From: Solirubrobacteraceae bacterium
GTDB taxonomy: Bacteria > Actinomycetota > Thermoleophilia > Solirubrobacterales > Solirubrobacteraceae
Length of the DNA: 11,783 bases
Direction of reading: 5' to 3'
Assembly: GCA_030151725.1 (NCBI GenBank)
Contig: JASLDD010000080.1
Span: 1 to 11,783 of the forward strand
The position numbers were made by a program, and so were the translations under genes. Below are positions 1 through 5,217 of this stretch, in pieces (position 1 is the first letter of the stretch; every line of letters starts with the position of its first letter). The notes under the pieces are model-generated. The model was not told the origin of the DNA and did no database searches. It saw only the letters and a list, made by a program, of their open reading frames with translations.

Positions 1-130
1 CCAGCGCAGCATTGGCCTTGTCCACGTAGGCCTGGTGGTGCTTGTCGTGGTGGAATTCCATGGTCGCCTTGTCTATGTGCGGCTCCAGTGCGTCGTAGGC
101 ATAGGGAAGCGCGGGAACTGTGTAGGCCAT
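1..130 (-). CDS. sodA: Superoxide dismutase (Fe/Mn family), N-terminal part only
   Basis: Only the first 43 codons lie in the window; the rest is beyond the left edge. The protein begins MAYTVPALPYAYDALEPHID and carries FHHDKHHQAYVDKAN at about residues 26-40. This is the signature N-terminal hairpin of Fe/Mn superoxide dismutases, and His27 corresponds to the first metal ligand. The family converts superoxide to oxygen and hydrogen peroxide, usually in the cytoplasm. The ATG is preceded by AAGGAG about 8 bases upstream, a good ribosome binding site that fixes the start. The gene is divergent from proS across a 150-bp spacer. Iron and manganese forms cannot be told apart from this fragment, so the symbol is provisional; the family call is secure. 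Confidence 0.93.
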   Translation of the reverse strand, partial: MAYTVPALPYAYDALEPHIDKATMEFHHDKHHQAYVDKANAAL

Positions 131-280
131 TTGTGAGGCTCCTTGTCGAGATCTTGGATCGTTGTCGATCGATGCCAGTTGTTCTATCAAAGGGTGCGAC
201 CCCGCAATCGTGGCGTCTCCATCGCGTAACACCATGAGGCGAATGGCGCCCCACACCGCCGACGTATACGCTCGACGCCC
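131..280. promoter_or_regulatory. Divergent intergenic region between the sod gene and proS
   Basis: These 150 bp must hold promoters for both divergent genes. On the plus strand GTATAC (264-269) is a -10-like hexamer 11 bases before the proS ATG, with no convincing -35 and no Shine-Dalgarno sequence, so proS may have a very short leader. On the minus strand TTGCGG (202-207) and TAGAAC (181-186) are spaced by 15 bp, a weak candidate for sod. An 8-bp palindrome TCGATCGA sits at 165-172. No T-box or other leader RNA was recognised before proS. The assignments are guesses from hexamers alone. Confidence 0.35.
139..145 (-). promoter_or_regulatory. Ribosome binding site of the superoxide dismutase gene
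   Basis: On the minus strand AAGGAG lies about 8 bases before the ATG at 130, a near-consensus Shine-Dalgarno sequence. It is one of the clearest in the window, where several other genes have none. Confidence 0.7.
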
Positions 281-1567
281 ATGACGCGGCTATCCGAGTA
301 CCTGCTGCCTACCGAGAAGGAGGCGCCCGCTGACGCGGAGGCGATCTCGCACAAGCTGATGGTTCGTGCGGGCCTCGTCAGGCAGATGGGGGCCGGTATG
401 TGGACGTGGCTTCCGGCCGGCTGGCGGGTGCACCAGCGCGTTGTGGCAATCATCCGCCAAGAGATGGACGCGATCGGCGGGCAGGAGATGCTGATGCCGG
501 TGCTGCAACCGGCTGAGCCGTGGCGCAAGACGGGACGCCTGGACATCGAGGAGCTGTTCAAGCTCACCGACCGCAAGGGCTCAGAGCTCGTTTTGGCGAT
601 GACCCACGAGGAGGCAGTCACCTTCCACATCGCCCAAACGGTTCGCTCCTACCGCGACCTGCCGCTGATCGTGTACCACTTCCAGGTCAAGGAGCGCGAC
701 GAGCCACGCCCGCGCGCCGGTGTGCTGCGCACGCGCGAGTTCGTCATGAAGGACGCCTACAGCTTCGATCGCGACCAGGCTGGGCTGGAGCAGAACTACG
801 CCCTGCACGTGGGCGCCTACGACCGCATCATGGAGCGCACGGGCCTGCGCTTCTACCGCGTGGAGGGCGACGTGGGCATGATGGGCGGCCTGGGCGCCCA
901 CGAGTACATGGCGCCGTGCGCAGCCGGCGAGGATGAGATCGTGCTCGGGGAGGGGTATGCGGCAAACGTCGAGGTGGCGCTGTCCAACCCAGGCGTGGAG
1001 AAGGTGGGGGAGGAGTACCTCAAGGATGGCCAGCCGCTGACTCGCGAACCTGCGATCGAGATCGGCAACATCTTCAAGCTCGGCACCCGCTACTCAGAGC
1101 CCCTGGGCGCGCGCTACCTGGATGAGACAGGCGCCGACCTTCCCATCTGGATGGCCTCCTACGGGATCGGCCCCGCCCGGATCGTGGCCGCGGCTGTGGA
1201 GCAGTTCGCCGACGAGAAGGGCATCTCCTGGCCGCGAGCCCTCGCACCCTTCGCCGTTCATCTGGTGGCAGTCGGCAAGTTCGGCACGCCGGAGCGTGAC
1301 GCCGCCGATCGGCTCTATGAGACGCTCAAGGCAGGTGGGGTGGAGGTCATCTACGACGACCGCGACCTCGGTCCCGGCGAGAAGTTCGCCGACGCCGAGC
1401 TGCTCGGCTGCCCGCTGCGCCTCACCGTTGGGCGACGCTCGCTGGAGTCGGGCGAGGTCGAGGTGCAGATCCGCCGCGGTCGCGAGCAGGGGCCGGCGCT
1501 GCCCCTGAGCGCAGAGCCCCAGGCGCTGCTGCAGGCGGTGGACGAGCTGTGGAAGAGCCTCCCCTAG
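281..1567 (+). CDS. proS: Proline--tRNA ligase, short form without the editing insertion
   Basis: This class II synthetase charges tRNA-Pro with proline in the cytoplasm. The 428-residue protein shows THEE at 108-111, motif 2 as RTREFVMKDAYSF at 150-162, GGLGAHEYMAP at 202-212, the IFKLGTRYSE segment at 264-273 and motif 3 GIGPAR at 295-300. The C-terminal anticodon-binding domain begins near APFAVHLVAVG (322-332). Usual bacterial ProRS is about 570 residues because an editing (INS) domain of roughly 180 residues lies between motifs 2 and 3. Here YAANVEVA (226-233) runs within about 30 residues into IEIGNIFKLG, so that domain is missing. The ATG at 281 is the only good in-frame start and has no clear Shine-Dalgarno sequence. 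The pgsA-like gene starts inside its 3' end, implying cotranscription. Function is certain in broad terms; whether it self-edits mischarged Ala is doubtful. Confidence 0.96.
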   Translation: MTRLSEYLLPTEKEAPADAEAISHKLMVRAGLVRQMGAGMWTWLPAGWRVHQRVVAIIRQEMDAIGGQEMLMPVLQPAEPWRKTGRLDIEELFKLTDRKGSELVLAMTHEEAVTFHIAQTVRSYRDLPLIVYHFQVKERDEPRPRAGVLRTREFVMKDAYSFDRDQAGLEQNYALHVGAYDRIMERTGLRFYRVEGDVGMMGGLGAHEYMAPCAAGEDEIVLGEGYAANVEVALSNPGVEKVGEEYLKDGQPLTREPAIEIGNIFKLGTRYSEPLGARYLDETGADLPIWMASYGIGPARIVAAAVEQFADEKGISWPRALAPFAVHLVAVGKFGTPERDAADRLYETLKAGGVEVIYDDRDLGPGEKFADAELLGCPLRLTVGRRSLESGEVEVQIRRGREQGPALPLSAEPQALLQAVDELWKSLP

Positions 1568-2316
1568 AGGTACCCGGCTCGCCCGCCGAGGCAGCGCCCC
1601 AGAGCGAGGTCGAGACCGCCGCCGGGGCAGCGCCCCAGAGCGAGGCCGAGACCGCCACCGCCGGGCCCGCCGTGGCCACCTCGCCACGCCTGACCGTCAA
1701 GCGGCTGTTCGGATTCGACCGCTCGGGTCCGCCGCCCGTGCAAACGCAGGCCGGCCAGCCGCTGCGCCCGTGGACGATCCCCAACGCCATCGGCTTCATC
1801 CGCCTGACCCTGATCCCGGTGTTCCTGGTGGTGGCCCTCTCGAGCAGCGACGGCAAGGGCGCGATTGTGGCCACCATCTTCGGGGTGATCGGCTGGGGCG
1901 ACTATGCCGACGGGATCGCCGCTCGGGTCACCCGCCAGTACAGCCGCCTGGGCGCGCTCATGGACCCCGTCACCGACCGCCTGCTGGTCGTCTCAGGCGT
2001 GGTCGTCACGTGGGACTTCCACCTACTGCCCCGCTGGGCGCTGGCGGTGCTGGCTATACGCGAGCTGGCAATGCTGGCCATCGGTCGCTACGGCCTTTCA
2101 CACGGCGCCGAGCTGCGCATCAACTGGCCCGGGCGCCTGGCCGTGGGGCCCGTGATGAGCTCCTTCTTCTTTGCCATGGTGGGCCTGTTCACGTTCGCCG
2201 AAGTGCTGTTGTTCATGGGCCTCGCGCTGGCCCTGGTGGCCACGGCTATGTACCTGCGCGACGGCGCGCTCCAGCTGCGCGCAGCGGGAAAGCAGGCTCG
2301 GCAGCCCTCATCCTGA
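1549..2316 (+). CDS. pgsA: CDP-alcohol phosphatidyltransferase, PgsA-like (phosphatidylglycerophosphate synthase type)
   Basis: An integral membrane enzyme that transfers a phosphatidyl group from CDP-diacylglycerol to an alcohol, most likely glycerol 3-phosphate, in phospholipid synthesis. The full family motif D-x2-D-G-x2-A-R-x8-G-x3-D-x3-D is present with D118, D121, G122, A125, R126, G135, D139 and D143. The catalytic fold starts at PWTIPNAIGFIRL (74-86) and is followed by several hydrophobic segments (about 87-97, 105-116, 145-155, 163-179, 200-235). GTG at 1549 overlaps proS by 19 bp and has no clear ribosome binding site, suggesting coupling; GTG at 1672 (Val42) is an alternative. The first ~70 residues are a Pro/Ala/Glu-rich extension containing a 12-residue duplication. 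The alcohol substrate cannot be read from sequence; a cardiolipin or inositol-phosphate enzyme of the same family is possible. Confidence 0.9.
   Translation: MEEPPLEVPGSPAEAAPQSEVETAAGAAPQSEAETATAGPAVATSPRLTVKRLFGFDRSGPPPVQTQAGQPLRPWTIPNAIGFIRLTLIPVFLVVALSSSDGKGAIVATIFGVIGWGDYADGIAARVTRQYSRLGALMDPVTDRLLVVSGVVVTWDFHLLPRWALAVLAIRELAMLAIGRYGLSHGAELRINWPGRLAVGPVMSSFFFAMVGLFTFAEVLLFMGLALALVATAMYLRDGALQLRAAGKQARQPSS
1591..1656 (+). repeat. 36-bp-period tandem duplication inside the pgsA 5' end
   Basis: Two 30-bp units, 1591-1620 and 1627-1656, differ at one base (T versus C) and are offset by 36 bp, exactly 12 codons. They encode AAPQSEVETA and AAPQSEAETA in the low-complexity N-terminal extension. 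The near identity and frame-preserving period suggest a recent tandem duplication in a weakly constrained linker. Confidence 0.85.
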
Positions 2317-2346
2317 GAGCCTCAAGCTCAACCTGACCGTTTGGGC

Positions 2347-2352
2347 TATACT
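2347..2352 (+). promoter_or_regulatory. Candidate -10 element before the rsiG-like gene
   Basis: TATACT is a close match to the -10 consensus in a GC-rich setting and lies 30 bp after the pgsA stop, in the only real gap of this gene run. No convincing -35 hexamer lies 16-19 bp upstream. If used, transcription would start near 2359 and give a leader of about 75 nt for the rsiG-FHA-merR-apt cluster. Confidence 0.45.
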
Positions 2353-2373
2353 GCCAGAGCTGGCGGCAGTGCC

Positions 2374-2409
2374 GGCAACCCCTGACCGCCGCAATCGCGA
2401 GGCGTTGCC
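2374..2409 (+). other. Leader hairpin just upstream of the rsiG-like ribosome binding site
   Basis: GGCAAC (2374-2379) pairs with GTTGCC (2404-2409). After a C/C mismatch, CCT (2381-2383) pairs with AGG (2400-2402), giving a 9-bp interrupted stem with a GC-rich loop. It ends 2 bases before the purine-rich ribosome binding site, so it could influence translation. It is not followed by T residues, so it is unlikely to be a simple terminator. The pairing is visible; a function is conjecture. Confidence 0.4.
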
Positions 2410-2415
2410 CGCGAG

Positions 2416-2425
2416 AGGAGAGAGG
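2416..2425 (+). promoter_or_regulatory. Ribosome binding site of the rsiG-like gene
   Basis: AGGAGAGAGG ends 7 bases before the ATG at 2433. It is a strong purine-rich Shine-Dalgarno sequence and supports this start for the small gene. Confidence 0.7.
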
Positions 2426-2432
2426 CCACACG

Positions 2433-2687
2433 ATGGATGAGACTTTCCCCGACCTTGGCACGCTGACGGATCTGGAACTCAAAGACGTGATCCGCGAACT
2501 GACTGAGGAGGAGACCGAGATCTCCTACAGGCGGCGCATCTTGCACGGCAAGATCGACATCCTGCGCGCCGAGCTGGTCAACCGTCTGCGTCACAAGCAC
2601 GACGACGGGGAGATCATGATCACAGGCGAAGACGTGCAGAAGCTGACTGACATCCTGGCTCACCGCCAGCCCGGCGGCTCAGAGTGA
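2433..2687 (+). CDS. rsiG: Single-motif RsiG-like anti-sigma factor (putative c-di-GMP-binding)
   Basis: An 84-residue, mostly helical, charged protein. Residues 27-42 read E27-x3-S31-x2-R34-x3-H38-x3-D42. In the RsiG family the c-di-GMP motif is E(X)3S(X)2R(X)3Q(X)3D, so four of five positions match and Gln is replaced by His. In Streptomyces, RsiG with two such motifs binds c-di-GMP and holds the sigma factor WhiG inactive. Short single-motif RsiGs from deep-branching actinobacteria such as Rubrobacter radiotolerans act as homodimers in the same way. This protein has the size and single motif of that second type. The helix continues through DILRAELVNRLR (42-53), and a second short helix lies at about 65-76. 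It sits directly before the FHA gene (3-bp gap). No WhiG-type sigma gene is in the window. The family call rests on the motif, length and context; ligand binding with His38 is unproven. Confidence 0.8.
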   Translation: MDETFPDLGTLTDLELKDVIRELTEEETEISYRRRILHGKIDILRAELVNRLRHKHDDGEIMITGEDVQKLTDILAHRQPGGSE

Positions 2688-2690
2688 GTC

Positions 2691-3173
2691 ATGGCTCTGC
2701 ACTGCACTGAGTGCGGCTTCGTCAACGGCGAGGGTGCCAACTACTGCCAGCGCTGCGGCGCACTGCTGCCGCGTGCTGACGCCGAGGTGGCGGCCCCCGG
2801 CGGCGATCCCGTCACGGCCACGTATCGCATCGACGAGACAGGCGAGTTGGTGCCGATGGAGATGGGCGAGGTCACCGCAAACGGCCCCGCTTTGGTCATT
2901 CGCGCAGGCGGCGGTCGCGTCGGTGAGAGCTTCCCCGTGGATGGCGAGCGCATGAGCATTGGCCGCCGCCCCGACTCGGAGGTGTTCCTCGACGACGTCA
3001 CCGTCTCGCGCGACCACGCTCTGCTGATCCGCCGCGGCGAGGACTGGTACCTGGACGACTGCGGCTCGCTCAACGGCACTTACGTCAACCGCTCGCGGAT
3101 CGAGTCCCATCACCTGGAGGAGGGCGATGAGGTGCAGATCGGCAAGTACAAGCTCACCTTCCACGCACGCTGA
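2691..3173 (+). CDS. Zinc-ribbon plus FHA domain protein, GarA-like
   Basis: The 160-residue protein starts with a small zinc ribbon (C5-x2-C8 and C19-x2-C22). A linker of about 45 residues follows, then an FHA domain from about residue 67. FHA hallmarks are GRRPDSE (91-97), SRDH (106-109) and GSLNGTYVN (125-133); FHA domains bind phosphothreonine peptides. The stretch from DDVTVSR to GDEVQIGK closely resembles mycobacterial GarA, which controls 2-oxoglutarate-using enzymes and is regulated by Ser/Thr kinases. GarA's N-terminal ETTS phosphorylation motif is not visible; the linker has a lone Thr in IDETGELV (47-54). It lies 3 bp after the rsiG-like stop and overlaps the merR start by one base, so the genes are probably translated together. 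A GarA-like switch is plausible; its partners are unknown. Confidence 0.9.
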   Translation: MALHCTECGFVNGEGANYCQRCGALLPRADAEVAAPGGDPVTATYRIDETGELVPMEMGEVTANGPALVIRAGGGRVGESFPVDGERMSIGRRPDSEVFLDDVTVSRDHALLIRRGEDWYLDDCGSLNGTYVNRSRIESHHLEEGDEVQIGKYKLTFHAR

Positions 3174-3976
3174 TGGCAGCACAGGCAACACCCGCCAACG
3201 AGTTGCCGGCCACCCAGCTTGAAGTGGAGCTGGCGGGCGATGACCCCGTCGCGCGCACCGAGCTTGGCAAACGCCAGAAGTCGCTGACCATAGGCGCCGT
3301 GTGCAAGGCCCTGGCGCAGGAGTTCCCCGACATCTCCATCTCCAAGATCCGCTACCTGGAGGACCAGAAACTGCTCACCCCCAGGCGCACGCCTGGCGGC
3401 TATCGCCTTTACACACAGGGCGATGTGGCGCGCCTGCGCACGATCCTGCGGATGCAGCGCGATGAGTTCCTGCCGCTGCGGGTCATCCGCCAAGAGCTCG
3501 CCGCGGGGCGCTCCGACGACGTGGCCCCAGTGCCCGGCCGGGGGGCACGAGATGGGACGCGCACGTGGCGTCCCAGCGTCAGCGTGCGTGAGGCCACCGG
3601 AGCGCTGTACTCAATGGACGACGTGCTCGAGGAGACCAAGGCGGAGGCCAAGCTGGTACGCGAGCTCGAAGAGTACGGGGTGGTCAAGGGCGAGATGCGG
3701 GGCGGGGTGCGCTACTTCGATGAGACCGAGCGCGAGATCATCGCCGCTGTGGCCGAGCTCGCACGCTATGGCGTCGGCGGGCGCAATCTTCGGGTGTTTC
3801 GCTCCTCAGCCGACCGTGAGGCCAACCTGCTCCAGCAGATCCTCGCCCCAGCCCTGCGCTCGCGCAACCCCGAGCGCCGCAAGGAGGCCGTGGAGGCGCT
3901 CGAGAACCTCGCCGCAGTGGCAACCCACCTCAAGCATCTGTTGCTGATTCGCGATCTGCGCAAGATCGTCCGCTGA
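3173..3976 (+). CDS. ftsR: MerR-family transcriptional regulator, FtsR-like
   Basis: A 267-residue regulator. The N-terminal MerR winged helix spans about 37-110: SLTIGAVCKAL, then ISKIRYLEDQKLLTPRRTPGGYRLY (57-80), where the last part is the conserved MerR wing. A linker rich in Arg, Gly and Asp (112-140) leads to a second helical region with GVRYFDETEREII (178-190), which looks like a second winged-helix-type segment, and a helical C-terminus. There is no cysteine-based metal site of the classic MerR type. This two-part layout and the position right after a GarA-like FHA gene match actinobacterial FtsR (Rv1828 in mycobacteria), which in Corynebacterium activates the cell-division gene ftsZ. 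The ATG is in a TGATG overlap with the FHA stop. The regulated genes here are unknown; orthology is inferred from layout and synteny. Confidence 0.85.
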   Translation: MAAQATPANELPATQLEVELAGDDPVARTELGKRQKSLTIGAVCKALAQEFPDISISKIRYLEDQKLLTPRRTPGGYRLYTQGDVARLRTILRMQRDEFLPLRVIRQELAAGRSDDVAPVPGRGARDGTRTWRPSVSVREATGALYSMDDVLEETKAEAKLVRELEEYGVVKGEMRGGVRYFDETEREIIAAVAELARYGVGGRNLRVFRSSADREANLLQQILAPALRSRNPERRKEAVEALENLAAVATHLKHLLLIRDLRKIVR

Positions 3977-4503
3977 TGGGCGACGCTCGGCTGCGCTCGC
4001 TGATCCGCGACATACCCGACTTCCCCACGCAGGGCATCGTCTTCAAGGACATCACGCCCCTCATGGCAGACGCAGGCGCCATGGCTGAAGCCGTATCGCA
4101 GCTGGCCGACCATGCGCGTCCTTTGGAAGTGGATTGCGTTGTCGCTGCCGAGGCCCGCGGCTTTCTCCTCGGCCCAGCGCTGGCGCTACAGCTGGGTGCG
4201 GGGTTCGTGCTGGCACGCAAGCCCGGAAAGCTCCCCTACGAGACCGTCAGCGCCGAGTATCTGCTCGAGTACGGCGAAGGTCAGCTCGAGCTGCATACCG
4301 ACGCCGTAGCGGCCGGTCGGCGCGTGCTCGTCCACGACGACCTGCTGGCAACGGGTGGGACAGCGGCCACGCTGTGCGAGCTCGTGGAGCAGCTCGGCGG
4401 GGAGGTCGTGGGCTGCGGCTTCTTGATCGAGCTGGCGTTCCTTGACGGGCGCGAGCGGCTCGCAGGGCGCGACGTGCATGCGCTGCTGACTTACACGTCT
4501 TGA
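3976..4503 (+). CDS. apt: Adenine phosphoribosyltransferase
   Basis: A cytoplasmic purine-salvage enzyme that joins adenine to PRPP to form AMP and pyrophosphate. The 175-residue length is typical. Visible family marks are IRDIPDFPTQGIVFKDITPL (10-29), AAEARGFLLG (57-66) for ring binding, ARKPGKLPYET (80-90), and the PRPP-binding motif VLVHDDLLATGGT (117-129). The ATG overlaps the merR stop as TGATG, making it the last gene of the rsiG-FHA-merR run; a hairpin follows the stop. Nothing is missing or truncated. The cotranscription of a salvage enzyme with regulators may be only a convenience of gene order. Confidence 0.96.
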   Translation: MGDARLRSLIRDIPDFPTQGIVFKDITPLMADAGAMAEAVSQLADHARPLEVDCVVAAEARGFLLGPALALQLGAGFVLARKPGKLPYETVSAEYLLEYGEGQLELHTDAVAAGRRVLVHDDLLATGGTAATLCELVEQLGGEVVGCGFLIELAFLDGRERLAGRDVHALLTYTS

Positions 4504-4507
4504 CCTA

Positions 4508-4526
4508 CACCGGCGGGCGGCCGGTG
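4508..4526 (+). terminator. GC-rich hairpin after apt, possible terminator
   Basis: CACCGGC (4508-4514) and GCCGGTG (4520-4526) form a perfect 7-bp stem with a 5-base loop, starting 5 bases after the apt stop. There is no T-run downstream, which is common for terminators in GC-rich actinobacteria. Position and stem support termination of the apt operon; activity is inferred. Confidence 0.5.
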
Positions 4527-4579
4527 GGTCTGAGCTTCACCCCTTGCCAACGCCGCCTGCCGCGGGGTGGGGATATACA

Positions 4580-4609
4580 CTTTGCGACTGCTGTATAACA
4601 ATGGTCATA
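4580..4609 (+). repeat. Copy 1 of a ~30-bp intergenic element
   Basis: The element reads CTTTGCGACTGCTGTATAAC, then AATGGTCATA. It matches copy 2 (4634-4666) except for a 3-bp insertion and about four transitions. Its core TATAAC-AATG-GTCATA is itself an imperfect dyad, as expected for a dimeric regulator site. It is about 140-150 bp before the proposed start of the SRPBCC gene. What binds it, if anything, is unknown. Confidence 0.7.
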
Positions 4610-4633
4610 ACGGGCAGCGCGCAGCGGGACATG

Positions 4634-4666
4634 CTTTGCGGCGACTGCTGTATAGCGATGGTTACA
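4634..4666 (+). repeat. Copy 2 of the ~30-bp intergenic element
   Basis: This copy shares CTTTGCG, GCGACTGCTGTATA and ATGGT with copy 1, offset by 54-57 bp. Compared with copy 1 it has an extra CGG triplet, and the other changes are A/G or C/T transitions. Unlike copy 1, it is enclosed by a perfect inverted repeat (see 4643-4674). Confidence 0.7.
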
Positions 4667-4674
4667 CAGCAGTC
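4643..4674. repeat. Perfect 9-bp inverted repeat around copy 2
   Basis: GACTGCTGT (4643-4651) is the exact reverse complement of ACAGCAGTC (4666-4674), with 14 bases between. It could be an operator dyad or an RNA stem-loop. The right arm is absent from copy 1, so the dyad is specific to this copy. There is no T-run, which argues against a terminator. Confidence 0.65.
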
Positions 4675-4711
4675 CGTTCGTTGAATACACCGCGCGTCCT
4701 CACGCCCTCCT

Positions 4712-4741
4712 TTGGCGGTGGTTCCCGAGCGCAACTAAGCT
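4712..4741 (+). promoter_or_regulatory. Candidate promoter giving a leaderless SRPBCC transcript
   Basis: TTGGCG (4712-4717) and TAAGCT (4736-4741) are spaced by 18 bp. The start codon at 4750 is 8 bases after the -10, the place where transcription would start, and there is no Shine-Dalgarno sequence. This agrees with the start chosen from the protein fold. Hexamer matches are moderate (about 4/6 and 3/6). Confidence 0.4.
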
Positions 4742-4749
4742 TCGCCTTC

Positions 4750-5217
4750 ATGCCCACTGCCCGTCGTAGCCGAACCATCGCTGCTCCTGTGGAGCAGCTG
4801 TGGGAGCTCGTCCGCGATCCCCATCACCTGCCTCGCTGGTGGCCCCGAGTCAGCCGCGTGGAGGACGTCGAGGAGGGCGCCTTCACAGAGGTGATGCTGA
4901 CCCGCAAGGGCAAAGTGGTGCGCGCCGACTTCCAGCTGGAGCAGGGTGAGCCCGGGCGCGCGCTGCGCTGGACGCAGCGGATCGCCGGCACGCCCTTTGC
5001 GCGCGTGCTGCAGTCCGCCGAGACAGACGTGCGCCTCGCACCGACCGGGGAGGGCGGCCGGCAGCTCGACGGCTCACCAGGCGCCACGGAGGTCACGATC
5101 GAACTGCACCAGACCCTCACCGGCCTCTTTCCCCGCCTTGGCGGCGTGATGGTACGCAGGGCAGCCGCCGCCACAATCGACGAGGCGCTCGATGGACTCG
5201 AGCGGATCAGTGTCTGA
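4750..5217 (+). CDS. SRPBCC (START-like/polyketide cyclase) family protein
   Basis: A 155-residue soluble protein with the START-like helix-grip pattern. It opens with RRSRTIAAPVEQLWELVRD (5-23), then HHLPRWWPRVSRVEDVE (25-41), alternating strands, and a long C-terminal helix GGVMVRRAAAATIDEALDGL (131-150). The fold forms a hydrophobic pocket and usually binds lipids, polyketides or other apolar ligands; the ligand here is not deducible. The frame is open upstream to 4567, but that part crosses the repeats and lacks family likeness, so ATG 4750 is chosen, supported by the promoter just before it. TTG 4681 is another option. Residues 98-114 form a Gly-rich insertion that looks like a loop. The next gene begins inside its 3' end (26-bp overlap), so the two are likely coexpressed. 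Confidence 0.82.
   Translation: MPTARRSRTIAAPVEQLWELVRDPHHLPRWWPRVSRVEDVEEGAFTEVMLTRKGKVVRADFQLEQGEPGRALRWTQRIAGTPFARVLQSAETDVRLAPTGEGGRQLDGSPGATEVTIELHQTLTGLFPRLGGVMVRRAAAATIDEALDGLERISV

Larger units (their letters stand above)
4504..4749. other. 246-bp non-coding region between apt and the SRPBCC gene
   Basis: This is the longest gene-free stretch in the window. It holds the apt hairpin, the two repeat copies with the inverted repeat, AT-rich patches (GATATACAC at 4572-4580) unlike the GC-rich surroundings, and a candidate promoter at 4712-4741. Open frames crossing it on both strands have no family signature, and their shared peptides simply reflect the DNA repeat. Confidence 0.6.

Noticed and set aside
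2351..2410. SAM-type riboswitch suggested by GCCGGCAACCC
   Set aside because: Only a short stretch resembles the SAM aptamer; the remaining conserved helices are not visible, and the downstream genes have no link to methionine or SAM.
4580..4674. CRISPR array
   Set aside because: Only two imperfect copies with one spacer-like gap, internal indel, and no cas genes nearby.
4505..4690. Small minus-strand open frames over the repeats, encoding repeated RYTAVA-like peptides
   Set aside because: No ribosome binding site or recognisable domain, and the peptide repeat is explained by the intergenic DNA repeat. A real small protein cannot be fully excluded.
4567..4749. Upstream extension of the SRPBCC open frame from GTG 4567
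   Set aside because: It crosses the DNA repeats, shows no family similarity, and its repeated peptides only mirror the nucleotide repeat. ATG 4750 begins the fold and has a promoter at the right distance.
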